A stretch of DNA of 64,000 nucleotides from Paramarasmius palmivorus. Lineage: Eukaryota > Basidiomycota > Agaricomycetes > Agaricales > Marasmiaceae. Positions within the stretch are counted from its first letter, which is position 1. Each line of letters opens with the position of its first letter. The position numbers and the translations under genes are program-made. Below, piece after piece: positions 19,552 through 31,100 of the stretch. The notes under the pieces were generated by a model, which was given only the letters and a program-made list of their open reading frames with translations, had not been told where the DNA came from and did not search any database. Location: NCBI GenBank assembly GCA_037176845.1, contig JAYKXP010000078.1, positions 62,001 to 126,000 on the forward strand. Direction: 5' to 3'.

Positions 19552-20247
19552 TTGGTCCATACACGGATGCTCCAAGGAGAATGGGCTGCACGAGCCAACA
19601 GACCTCGTTGTTTTGCGGATCCTGTATAGCGATCGCAGCATCATCCAGGGGAAATGCCTCGGGGGTAGAGCGACTAGAGCAAACTTGAATGTCAGGAACC
19701 AAAGTAAGGATGACAGGCATATCAATACCTTAAAATCCTCAGCTCGCTCTCGGTATTGAAGGCCATCCCTTCTCTCGTTCAAACAAGAACACGGTGGTTA
19801 AGAAAGGTGCTTCATTGCGCTAGAACGATTATCAGCAAAGAGAAAACCTGTACACGCAGGATTGGAACATACCATCGTCCGGTCATGAACCGGTTAACGA
19901 CACCGTGAAGGCTCAACAGCGCAGGTAACCGCCGTGAATACAGGGAACCGAACACTTCCGGTGAGCCATCCATGAGAACGCTGAAACCGAAACCGAACGC
20001 TCGGTCTCTACCATACACCCTGCACCACCAGCTAGCATCGGCTGTCTTCCGCACCAGCTTTTGTCTTGAGCCCAAGATGTTGCCTATACCTACGATAAGA
20101 CAACGATCCAAGGACTATACGAGGCTTTGGCGAGCACTGCAGCTAGAATCCGAGCGTGAGATGGAGATTTGGAGTCGTATGAGCACGACCCGAGCTACAG
20201 GTCATGATGGGATAGTCGGAGGGCATGCTTTTGATGTTCTGGATCCG
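19552..20247. repeat. Array sequence between two transposons; paralogous to 33000-33490 and 54600-55030
   Basis: The part from about 19720 on matches 33010 onward and 54610 onward, with shared strings such as CATACCATCGT and the intron-like GTACGTTTTC/GCTGCACGCG region. It contains no intact gene. Its right end is the target of the 3.58-kb transposon; its continuation resumes at about 23841. Confidence 0.55.
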
Positions 20248-20254
20248 ACTTGCG

Positions 20255-20268
20255 GTGACTGTAGGCAA
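20255..20268 (+). repeat. Left terminal inverted repeat, 14 bp
   Basis: GTGACTGTAGGCAA is an exact inverse of the right end. Homology stops after 14 bp, where the left reads TCCTCC and the right, inverted, reads CCACGG. Confidence 0.8.
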
Positions 20269-20736
20269 TCCTCCGCCAATTCAAACTCCGCCGCGTGAGT
20301 TACCTAATTCACGCCGCCTCCAAAAGTTTCGCGTTTGCCTCAGCCAAATTTGCAAGCTCGAAGGACTGCCCCCTGTCCAAAACATTGGCTGAGAACTCTA
20401 GTTTAAATATGGTTTTATTTGTAACTAACGCAGAAAATCCACAAGATCATCAAAATATATAGAGCTATGGGCTTCGTAACCTTCACTCAGACAGGATTTA
20501 GTTTAAAATGATAGAATCTTGTTCAAAATTATCACTTTTTCTCCGTTGTTTACAAATATCTTACATTCTTGGACAAATCCCGACGGTTTTTGAGGTGCCA
20601 GAGAGGCCGCAATGTCGATCCCGAAATTCAGCTCGGAGATTCTGTATAAACAAACACAAACATCCCTCCCGCTCCCTCGTCGCGTTGAATTCTATCAATT
20701 TCTGGCACAAAACGCGCCCGTCCCGACGCGCATTCT

Positions 20737-23654
20737 ATGGGACACGATCCTATACGGTTCGGTACTGGAAGAAAACGTAAATCACTCGAGCAAAGACGCG
20801 CCCAGACAGCTGCCGCATCTGCCAATCGACACACCGCGGGACCATCTTCCCACATCGAAGCTGATGCCAATTACCAAAAAGAAAATGACGAGAGTCTGGC
20901 ATGGGAGAGGGAGCGTGGGGATCACTTCAAGGCAGAGAGAGACAAGTCCGAGAAGAGGGCGAGGTACTGGGAAAACGAGTCAGAGAAGGCAAGGGACAAG
21001 AATAAGATGTTGAAGGCCGAGAAGAGGGTTTTGGAGCAAGAGGCGGCTAAGGGAGAGAGAGAGCTGAAGAAACAGAAGATCCGCGCAGATGAACAGGAAG
21101 ATGCCAACAATAGGCAGAAGCATTCAATCGCGTTATATCAACAGAAGCTGCATGCCGCGAACGAGAAGATCAGGCGCATTCCTGGACGCATCATAACTGC
21201 AATAAAACACGCGGTTCGTGTGTATGGCGGTAATACGAGTGGATCCCAGAACAATGGTACCTATAATGTCAAGGAGAAGGGTGTTATTCGGGATGAGACA
21301 CGCGTCGTGTTGAATGATTTGGCTGCATTGGATGGGGTTGCGACAAAAAACGTGTTTAACGTATTCAAGAGGATAGTTGAGTCGGTTGGGGTCAAGGTAG
21401 AGGGAACTGTTGATGAGAGAAGTGTCCGTCGAATCACAAAAGAGGGGGGGAACGCGTCGAAGCTGCAAATAGTCGAAGCTGTAGGTGATGCCAAAGGTGC
21501 CGAATTAACTTCTTCCCGCAATATCCCCAATTGACGCGTTTTTTAGGTGTTACCTTGAGCGGCGATGGAACTACTCATAAAAACGAGTCTCATGAAACCA
21601 AGTACGCAACTGTCAACAAAGCTGCCGGTAACCGTCTTCAGTTTTTTCTTGGTATCAAGACCGCCATCAATCACACCAGTGAAACACAGTTGGATGGATG
21701 GATTGAGCTTGTTGAAGAGATGTATCATCTGGCGTTCGAGTGTGGTTTGGTTCCGGCAAATGACGCGTCAGAATTTTGGAAGGTGGTGACAGGCTTTCAT
21801 TCAGATCATGCTGAGGATCAGAAGCTCTTTCGGCTGCTAAAGGAGTGGAAGCGAGGTGTTGATAGAGATATCCGGGGGTTCAATGTTGAGCGTAACATGA
21901 ATCAATTGGAGCATGCTACGTTTGTTCTTCGGTGTTCACTTCGTGCCGTCGATCAGGCTGGGGGACCAGAGATATGGGACCTCCTCACAGCAGAGCAGAG
22001 GGATGCAAAGATTCTGCAGGCACGGCGGGAGTTGATTCGCGAGTTGGGAGAGGCCGAGTTCTTGCGATTGCCGGAAGAGGAAAGGAAGGAGATCGACTTC
22101 TTTCTATGGGCAGGGTGTTGCATGCATAAGGAAATGAATGCATTCAAAGGCGGGTGTTGTGGAATGGAGGCATGGTGGGCAGCGCGAAAAGGATTGATTT
22201 TGGGTCCAGTGAAGATGTTCAATCGGGACAATGCTGCCACTGTTGAGCTTGCTCCAGGAACAGCTGCGTCTAAACGTGCCGAGGAGAACACCAAGGGTGG
22301 GGCTATCAAGGTGGCCAGTCTTTGTGGTGCTATATTCCGTCACAAGGACCGAAAACGTGGGCAGCAAGACACCATCCGATTCTTCTTTGATCACAAGCTC
22401 GGGTTCATCATATCATTTCCTGACACCAGCAACACGCGTTTTCAGTCTCATGCCGAGGCCTGTGCAATTCTCATTACTCACCTTGATCTCTTTCTTCAAT
22501 TTCTCCAGTACATGAAGGACAACAAGGAGAGCGGGAAATGGAACCATATGGAGCAAAATGTATGGGATGGTCTGCACTGCACTGCGACGCGTCATGAAAT
22601 GTGTGTCATTACATTGTATTGGCTTGCTATCAGTGTTCCGTACATGCGGGAGATTCGAGGTCCTTTTCGAGCAAACGATAATGTCCTACTGCTCGGAGAA
22701 CTCCATCGACGCGTCATTCAACACATCGACACATTAATCAAGGAACCCGAACGCCTGATTGGTCCTAACGCGTCATGCTCAGCTGGATCTCTGGATGGGA
22801 ACGGATGGGAACGACCTGAAGCATTTTACGCAGTTCAGCGTTATGCACAGGACCTTCCTCATCTCAAAGAACTGCTGGTAGCTTTTCTGGAGGCTGCTCG
22901 GGATACCTGGAAACGGTTTAGTGCCGAGTACGAAGCTGGTGGAGATATCGCCTCCGCAACCCCTGAACAAATTAACAAGGCATGGATGGAAAGTACAAAT
23001 GACCTATCTGAAGGGTCGTTTGCAACTTTCCGGCAGACAGCAAGACGGAATCCCACCATGTCATTGGTCCAATATAATTCACGCCAAATGTACAAGTTCA
23101 ACGACACTTCCGAGTACATTCGTTCCCTTTCCCCCGAGATGCGGAAATTTCTTCGCAAGGTTACGCGGCGTCAAGACGAGTCTGGAGCTAACCGAGAGAC
23201 GAAGCTGGCATTGGCGCGTCACAAGGAACAGGTTTCTATTGCAAAAGCAGCGAAGGCGCGTGCTGATGCAGAGAAGAAGCGGGCGGGGATTGATGAAATC
23301 AATCGCATCCATCCCATCCTGTCATTGAACGAATTGGAATTTCTACTTTCAGAACCTCGTCGTAGTGTCAGCTACATGAATGTTCAAAAGCTGAACATGC
23401 AGCTGAAGTGGCAGAAGAGGTACGGCGTGAAGGAAGTGGTCACCGGGTCTGTGGATAGCTGGGGGAACCGTGACGCCAAGATTGCCCTTCTCCGTACCGG
23501 TATCTCTGCGTGCAATGCAGCTGGGATCACAGGTGATAACTTTAATAACCTTATTCATAATTTAAACGAAGAGGAAGAGGAAGAATTAGACCCAGAGGTA
23601 ACAGTTGAGGACTTGGACGCATATGAGTCCGAGGATGATTATTACGAGCGTTAA
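20737..23654 (+). CDS. Putative transposase of an unnamed Agaricomycete-rich family
   Basis: Exon 1 (20737-21496) and exon 2 (21547-23654) join in phase to about 955 residues; a donor at 21485 is an alternative. The N-terminus has a GRKRKS basic cluster, then a long coiled coil (residues about 50-150) and a basic segment. Exon 2 begins with GVTLSGDGTTHKN (candidate first catalytic Asp). It is followed by FHSDHAEDQ, a Cys/His motif CCMHKEMNAFKGG, KGGAIKVASLCGAIF, and TNDLSEGSFATFR with a candidate catalytic Glu. These suggest a DDE/RNase H-fold enzyme with a long insertion. I know this protein family only as abundant unnamed Agaricomycete proteins; it lacks the cysteine cluster and YD-C-Q motif of KDZ transposases. 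Catalytic assignments are inference. An upstream ATG at 20612 opens a different frame overlapping exon 1. Confidence 0.75.
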
Positions 23655-23819
23655 TTGGCATATAAATTACATATCTAACCTTTAATAGTATTAATGTAAC
23701 TAGAACAAATTATTCCGACCCATTTGAACGCGATGTGTACGATTCCGAGGTGATGAAAGTCGAGCGCGATGATTTCGAGGAATTTGTTGCTTAGTCAGCG
23801 CACGGTTTCCGAACCGTGG

Positions 23820-23833
23820 TTGCCTACAGTCAC
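23820..23833 (-). repeat. Right terminal inverted repeat, 14 bp
   Basis: TTGCCTACAGTCAC is the exact reverse complement of 20255-20268 and is followed by the duplicated host bases ACTTGCGGT (overlapping by two bases). Confidence 0.8.
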
Positions 23834-23840
23834 TTGCGGT

Positions 23841-26770
23841 GTTAGACTGGTGCTGATGGGGTATCTGAGTCCGTTGCTTTTGCCTTCAAGACTAAAGGTG
23901 GGAGCATCAGAAGATGTCGTTAGAACAAACCGAGATAGTGGGAGATACTCACCCTAGATCAATAGTCGAGCTGGGTGTTTTGTTCACATTTCCCGTGTCG
24001 TGATCGCACATTTATCGCTCCTGGAAGACCCAACCTAATCAGATAGCCATAAGGTTCAGCCGCCGATGGATTATGGTAGTTCAACATACTTTGTTTGAAC
24101 ATGGATTTACCTGATGTAGCGCGCCGGGGAGAGCGTGTATGTGCTGGGGAACGTGCAAGACCGCGAGTTCTGGTGAACAGTAAAGTCATACACCGCGCAG
24201 AATAACGTCGAGTGTAACCTAGATCAACATTTATCAGTATAGAGCACACAGAACCTAAGAGGGAGGGAGAGAGAGAGAGAAACGTACGGAAGGCAAGAAA
24301 ATTCCCAGATCAAACCAACACGCGGATGATTTCTTCTTCCTTCGCCTAACCAATACTCCATCAGTCAAAGCTTTCATATACAAATGTTTCACATGTACAC
24401 GTACCGCATCCCTATCAGCATCTCGACCCAGCGAACCTAGCTTCCAGCCAGAATACTCGAAGCCCAACCTAAACCCCAGACGGCAACTCCCAAAGGACAA
24501 TATAGTTCCTTTGACCGCGTGCTGGATCTGAGCCTCCCAGTTCGGAATACGAAGATAGCGCGTGTGATGGCACATGGGTAAAGCTGAAGAGCCCATTGAT
24601 TGCAAGGAACAATCAGCCTTGAGGTGGAAGGTTCTACACGTGCGGTGAGAACCATGCCTCGAGGCCGCTTCTTGCTATCGCGTCGTTCACAGACGCCATA
24701 TCAACGACATCACCTGCAGCACCACCAGCTGCAGCCATAGCCTCTGTGTTTAGAGTACTTTGCGAAACACCAGGGTCGGATGTTACTGAAGGCGTAGGGA
24801 ACGACTAGGAAGATGGATCATTTGAACGAAAGACTGTCCCAAGCGTTTCCGCATCTTGAAAGCCAGTGATTGTGAATACGACTCGTGCCTGAGCCTCCGA
24901 GTTGGTGATCCAAGTAAAGGAAGATGCTGGGGTATTCAAGACGACATCCACCTCGGATATACCCCTGTAAGAGGCAAGCAGTCAGGATGGCTTTCTAACG
25001 CTTATTGTCTCGACATGCATACCTTGTCAAAGGATAACACCAGCGAATGATGTGGGGTTTCATCGCCATTGAGCCCCAGATACCCGAAAACCCGAGGATT
25101 CAGAAAAGGTACGCGAACGAGTTCAGCATGATGAAATTTGAATATCAATGGCGGCGGCAGGGGCGTATCCACAGACGTTGCGTGATGCCTGAAGGTTAGG
25201 TAGTGGGTTGCTTGGCTCGATCTCTGACTTGCGAGCTCCTGATACTGACTTTGGGCAAGTACTATGAACGAAACGAAGAAAACCTATCAGCTAAAGCCCA
25301 AAAACACGCCAAGAACACCCACCAAACGTTCTGTGACATTCCTAGCCCCGATAAGACAGGTTCGCAGGTATGCCTCCTTGTACAGGCCGTTCGCGGAGCC
25401 ATGATGTCGACGATGGAAAAGGAAAAGTTGGGGTTGAATGTCATGAGCGCTAGTCTTCAATCGGCTCCTCCGTCCTTGACCGTTGTTCAGAGCTGCGCAT
25501 CCCAAACGAATGCTCAGGTTATTCCGACTCAAAATGAGGTGTTATCGATAAAGGTATGGAAAGAGGTATTGATGATAGGCAACCCGTGGTGGGTGCGTGT
25601 GAGGCTCATTTCTCGGGCCTACGAGAACCAGAGGATATCCGGCCTGGTACGCAGGACAAATTTTGGGCACCAACGCCGCGAGTAGCCAATGTGAACAAGG
25701 TGGAACTCTAGCTGACGAAGGTTGCGTTCTCGGGCAGCAACTCTGGGTATGCATGGGTCCCATACAACGGCTAGCGGCTGCTAGCCACCACATTTCATTG
25801 CAACTGAACTATCTCTCCGCAATAACTCCTCGATGGTATTCCCATTTGCTGCGGAACGTCGCCAACACCCACGTCGACATTCGTAAAGCGACCGTTGAAC
25901 GTTACGAGGTCGGCGATCCCCTGGGTAACCACTCGTCGCTTTGGAGTTCAAACTTGAGTTCAGGTTTTGAAGTACAGGACGGGAATGCGAGGTGTAGGGA
26001 AACGAATAGAGCGTTGGCACTCGCGGCTGTTGACGGTATGGAGTATGTGGGTCTGGGAGTAGACGTTTTCGGCGTGAATAGAGAGCTAGAGTACTTTTTG
26101 CGGCACTATGGATAATAAGGTGTCAGAAAAACGCGTCGAAAAAGGAGAAAAAAAAGGGAGACTGCTCACCTAAGCGTACCTCTGGGACGCGAATTCCAAC
26201 CCAACTCGATACTCTGAATTCTTCCTGAGCACAATAACCTTCTCATTATCAACCATCGGACATCAGGAGCTCGTTCATGCGAGTTTGGCCAGGGCCAAAG
26301 GAGCGGAAAGGCGATTGGTGGGCAAGGGGATGCCAAATGCAGCTGAGGAGGCGTTCGTAAGCCGTGTGCGGGAAGAGAAGTAGAGGAGGAGGAGGAGGAG
26401 GAGGAGGAGGAGGAGGAGGAGGAGGAGGAGGAGGAGGAGGAGAACGTAGTGGAGGTGTTTTAGTGGAATCTTGAGTGCTAGCGATGGATGTGCGGAGCAG
26501 CCTGAGCCAGGCGTGAGCTTATGTGGGGGATCTGGAGCGGGCAGGGCGTCGGGGAGCGTCTTTTTGAAGATGATAAAACGTTTTCGAGGGCGTAAATATC
26601 GAGTTGAATGTGTGCTTGGGTTGGAAGAGGTGTAAGGAACGCGAAAAATGTTGGGCAAAAACAACATACCTCAAAAGTCAACGCGCCATGCCTTGGGTAT
26701 TTCCATGTTCCATTCTTCTGAGCTACTAGAAAGCATGCTAGAACTCGTGAGAGGAACATATAATAGTTGA
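23841..26770 (-). repeat. Array block: decayed copies of the unidentified spliced gene family
   Basis: 23841-24600 matches 10000-10500, 40000-40500 and 62980-63400. 24600-26770 matches 49100-50950. On the minus strand the intron 24219-24287 is conserved in position (lengthened here by a GA run), and a further intron with donor GTATGC lies near 25020. The exon after it reads SEVDVVLNTPASSFTWITNS, which is similar to but frame-broken in the 49300 and 63700 copies. No complete gene can be built, and I do not recognise the product. Confidence 0.5.
26383..26442. repeat. (GAG)n microsatellite, about 20 units
   Basis: It is a pure GAG/CTC run. The paralogous places at about 30545 and 50655 have only two or three GGA units, so the run expanded in this copy alone. 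An antisense poly-Leu frame through it is an artefact. Confidence 0.9.
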
Positions 26771-28100
26771 GCGTACCATCAGAGCAAGCAAAGAGCAAGC
26801 AAAGAGACCTGGGAGAGAAGCCTTCAAGAGATGGTGGTCGTTTTGAGCAAAGTCAAGTGCCGGCGGCGAACGCTATCTGCTTCCACTTTGACCACCACAT
26901 CGAAAGGCTCTCCCATGCGACCACCTCTTCCAACGTCAACACAGGTACGTCTTCTATACGTCCCTGGTGGTATATCACGGTCAAATTCATTCTTCAAAGC
27001 GAACCGACGCATTGTTGTGCCTCCAACCTTTGGTATCTCAACTCTGGCCTCCTTCACCGGCAAATTGATCATTGTCAAATGTAATGTGCGTTATTACAGT
27101 CTTTAGGACTTCAACCGATCTTCAACTCATCTCCAGATCCCATAGCATTGAATTTTCCTAGGATATGACCTTGGGGTACCCAACATATTCCTCAAATTCA
27201 ATACCAGAGCGTGGATCCCGCGCCGTAGCTTCAACTCCAACACCGCCGACTATACTCGAAGCATGAGCTGCAAATGTATCCAGAAGTAAATATTATCCTC
27301 GCGAGGACGGAACACGAAGATCGCATTCCTCAGGTCAACAGGCACCACTCAGCATAGTCCAAACGTATGTTCTTCCTATCAGTCATAGACTCAGTCTTCT
27401 TACCATCTCATACCATAGCTTCAGCATACTCGGCACAAGAGTAGAGGATTCATATCTTCATCCTAGGGCACGCAAGTGTTTGAAATACACAGCTACGTCG
27501 AGCGTGTTATCCTAGTGTTCAAGCATGTCAGTCGCGACATAGATCGTAGGCGACAACTTTTGTTACCTATGGTATTTATGAATACAATCAAACATTTCTA
27601 CTACCAACCCTTCTGCGGTACACTTTCATGGAGTATACTTGGGCCTTAACCACTTTTTATACCTATCCGAAAGATAACTAGCAGTCTATCGAAGCTGCAA
27701 AGAACGCAAGAGTCAGCCAGCGAAACACTGCGGCGAGACAGTATACGACATACCGATGCTACGAATGTCGAACACCGCTCCAGAAGATGCTAACACGCGT
27801 ACGGTTCGCCTCTCCTTTCCTCCTCGCTACACCGCTCAGGTCAACGGCCAGACCACAATCCTGCCCCCGTCTCCTGTGCAGTACCGTGGTCGTGTACCAC
27901 ATTACAATAGCTTCCAATATACCCTCATGCCTAGGCTTTCACACTCAAATTCACAACACCCGCCAGCGAAGAACTGAGCTACATAATGCGCTCGCAACGC
28001 AAAACATCATCGTCTCCACACCGGTCAACTCCTTGACGTAGCCGTAGGATTAGGCCACACTGAATGGCCAGATGACCGCTCGCCCTGGAAGTTCCGCACA
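26771..28100. repeat. Array block with the GTGCCGGCGGC landmark, copy 1
   Basis: The string GTGCCGGCGGC...CACTTTGACCACCACA at about 26860 recurs with variants at 30950, 33785, 42720, 51068 and 55325, marking six sub-units. Here and at 42720 the plus-strand frame VP(A/P)AN...FHFDHH is kept, and an intron-like GTGCG...CTCCAG follows at about 27085-27135. Downstream (27300-27480) it parallels 31370 and 51460. No full gene is supported. Confidence 0.5.
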
Positions 28101-31100
28101 GAAGCCTAAGCGTGTCGGTTAGTACTACTTGAAGACAGTGTAAAGTACTAGTTACTTACCAATGGCGATTAAGTAGACATCATCACAACTTGCCATGATG
28201 ATCATCTTCATCTAAGCTTCAAAGCTGCTGACCTCGAGAACAGAGCTGACAAGGGTGCTTGACCGGTAAAGGATATGGCTCTGTTCGCCAACGGTTCGAC
28301 ATGGTGAGAGGAAATAGTACCGTCTTTGATGCTGGTACTATGTCGATGTTTCAGAAGGATTACGCCCAACGGAATGCGAAATGTTCATCTACGGGCATGA
28401 GCACCCGAATCAACACGGATGTACACGAGGAATCAACGCGTGTAGTCTCCAAGACGACTTGGAATTGTGAATCCTTAATTTTGTAGTTGACGCTATAACA
28501 CGCCGTATCAGTAAAACGCACAGAGAAGGGAAGAGAAATACTCACTGAAAGATGAGGATATCCTTCCTGTCAAATCATTCGCCCATATGCCCTGCATCCG
28601 CATCGTAATGGCGAATAGCCTTGATAACTTGAGATCTCGAGGCCATACCTCTACGTTTACCCAAGCTGGATATCGACCTTGACGCTCTGTTTGAAAAAGA
28701 GTCAAGGGTCGGGAAGACGCAGGAGCCAGATGAGGCAGAAAATCGCTATGATTAGCGAGAATAGTCGGATGTAGTCGAGCGGGTGAGAGGTGCTGGTGTC
28801 GTTGGGTAAATGATAGGAAGACATTGAAGGCGAGACTGCCAGCTGTCTATGCATCCTTTATACACGTCGCTACTAGGGACAAGAAGCTATTAATGAGGCA
28901 GTCAAAGGTACAACAGCAGGTAGATTCCTTACCTCAAGATTACGTGTACCAAAGAAGCAACCGTTGACACTCCGCGAGATCCAGGCTCTGACACGAAAAC
29001 GGGATCGGTGTCCGATGAGTGCAAGCCAGGTATTGAATTGTTTGCTACTGGCGATAAGGCGTTCGCGTCAGCAAGATGGAAGTAGGAGAAGTGCAAGGAC
29101 ACTCACCTGGATGAATAGATACCCTTTCAATAGCCGAAAAGATCGTTCAAACCAAAGCCGCGGCGACCTTTCGTCCATATGGTTTCCTAAACCAAGCCCA
29201 GCCTACACCCAGATGCTCGGGTATTTGTGGTAATCGCAGCTATACGTAGGACTGTCAATGGCGATAAGGCCAACTGCACGAGTGCAAACGCTGATCCCTA
29301 CCGAATAGGTTGAAGGAACCCATGGATTATTGAGACCAGTACCTAAGTCCAGATCTCCAGGGGTATTCAAAGTCACAGAGCCGGGGCATCTTGATATTGG
29401 GTGTTGAACGCTATCCACGAGAACTTGAGCGCAATAGCAATGGTTTCTGGTGCGAAAGAAGGATTATGAGCTGCTGTTATCCAGAAAAGAAGAGCGCATA
29501 CCGAAAACTCCCCATACCGGGGTGTACCTTCATGCATGGTTTTGATAAAGCCTGTATAAGGCTTCATCGAGGTGGAGTATGTGTCATTGTTCCTGTCTCT
29601 ACCTCCAAAAGCCATGTGTTCGAAGGCTTTGCACCAACGGAAGCTGGAGCCGAGTAGTACCCGAGAAACTGAGAATGGTCACGGCGAGTGCATCATACGC
29701 TGCTTTGCTAGGACTAGCAGAGGTGGAGCATACATAGCCCACGAAGCAAGGCTAGATCTGTGAATCGACGCCCTGAAAAACCACCGCGAAAACAAGCTCT
29801 AATCTGGAAAGAACACCAGCGAGTATTATGTTCCCGGATAGAGGTAACATCGACACCTCCCATGGAAAACAACACTAGTAGCATTCAGCAGACCTCGGAG
29901 CCCAAAGTCTGGTTCTAGCGGACCCCGTATTCCAGCGACAACCAGCATCCCCGCATCCTACGGCTCAGAAACCATGCCTACCCCCACGTCGACATCGATA
30001 TCGGTGCAGAACGTTATGAGCTTGATGAACGGCTAGGTGGCAGCTTGACACGTTGGAACGTAGACTTGAGGTCAAAAGTTTGAGGGCAGGGATGGGGAAA
30101 AGAGGTTGTGGGAGGTGTAGGGGGTGTCGGGTTTGGGAAAAGAATAGACAGTCGGCTGTCACGCTCATTGTCGGAATGTAGCATGTAGACTTGGGAATGA
30201 AGGTGTTCGTGGGCTGTTGGCAAGACTGGAAGGATGGTTTTCTTCTTTTTCCGGCGCTGTAGATAATATAGTGTCAGAAAAACGCGTCGAAAAGGCAGAA
30301 AAAAGGGAGACTGCTGACCTAAGTGTGAAACGCAAGTTCTGACCAAACTCTACACTCTGAACCCCTCTGGGGCCCTATATCCCTCAAATCAACAACCACC
30401 CGACACCAATAGTTTGTTCATGTCTGGAAAGAGTGCGGGATACAGCCTTGCTTAGGGCGAAGGAAGCGGAAAGGCAAATTTTGCGTGCGGTAGGTTGCCA
30501 AATCCAGCTGAGAGGCCGTTGGATGGGCTGTGTGCAGGAAATGGAGTGAAGGAGGAGGAAAAGACTGCAGTGGAGGAGGTTCAGCGAAGTTCTGAGTAAT
30601 GGACAGAGGATGTGCGGAATAGCCTGAGCCATGCGGTCGAGCTTGCGTGAAGGATATGGAGCCGGGAGCTTGGGATTGGGGTCGGGAGGCATCTTTAGGA
30701 GGGAATAGAGCGTCTTTGAGGGCGTAGACATCGAGTTATAGGTGCTTGAGTAAGAAGAGGGATAAGGAACGCGAAAAACATTGAACGAAAAGAGCGTACA
30801 TACCAAATTCTGGAAAGTGACCTCTTCAGGCTTTGAATATTCCATATTTAACTTTGCTGAGCTACGTACAGATATATCAGAGTCGAAACGGCGTAGACAG
30901 ATGTAATGTCACTCACTGAGTAGCTGCAAGATGATGGTTTTGGGAAGAGAAGTGCCGGCGGCGCGCTTACACTTTGACCCATCTACCGGCAGGTCTACCT
31001 ATCTGAGAGCAAAACCACGCGTGGTGCAGAACTCACCGGCTCGATGGTCAAGAAGAGGTGCGCCTTTAATACTTCAACTTGTTTCTATGTCTCATGATCT

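Larger units (their letters stand above)
20255..23833 (+). mobile_element. DNA transposon with 14-bp TIRs, apparently an undescribed family
   Basis: GTGACTGTAGGCAA at 20255-20268 is exactly complementary to TTGCCTACAGTCAC at 23820-23833. The flanking host sequence ACTTGCGGT is present on both sides (20248-20256 and 23832-23840). Depending on where the TIR is taken to start, the duplication is 5, 7 or 9 bp. Removing the element with one copy of the duplication restores collinearity with paralogous empty sites near 33490 and 55030. A second hairpin (CACGGTT/AACCGTG, 23801-23818) lies just inside the right TIR. The element carries one two-exon gene. Confidence 0.8.

Noticed and set aside
20737..23654. 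Calling the transposase a KDZ (Kyakuja/Dileera/Zisupton) enzyme because a TET/JBP gene is nearby
   Set aside because: The cysteine cluster and YD-C-Q motif of KDZ are absent, and the element is separate from the TET/JBP segment and inserted in different host sequence.
26275..26667. Minus-strand frame with a long leucine run
   Set aside because: The leucines come from the GAG/CTC microsatellite, and paralogous copies do not keep the frame.
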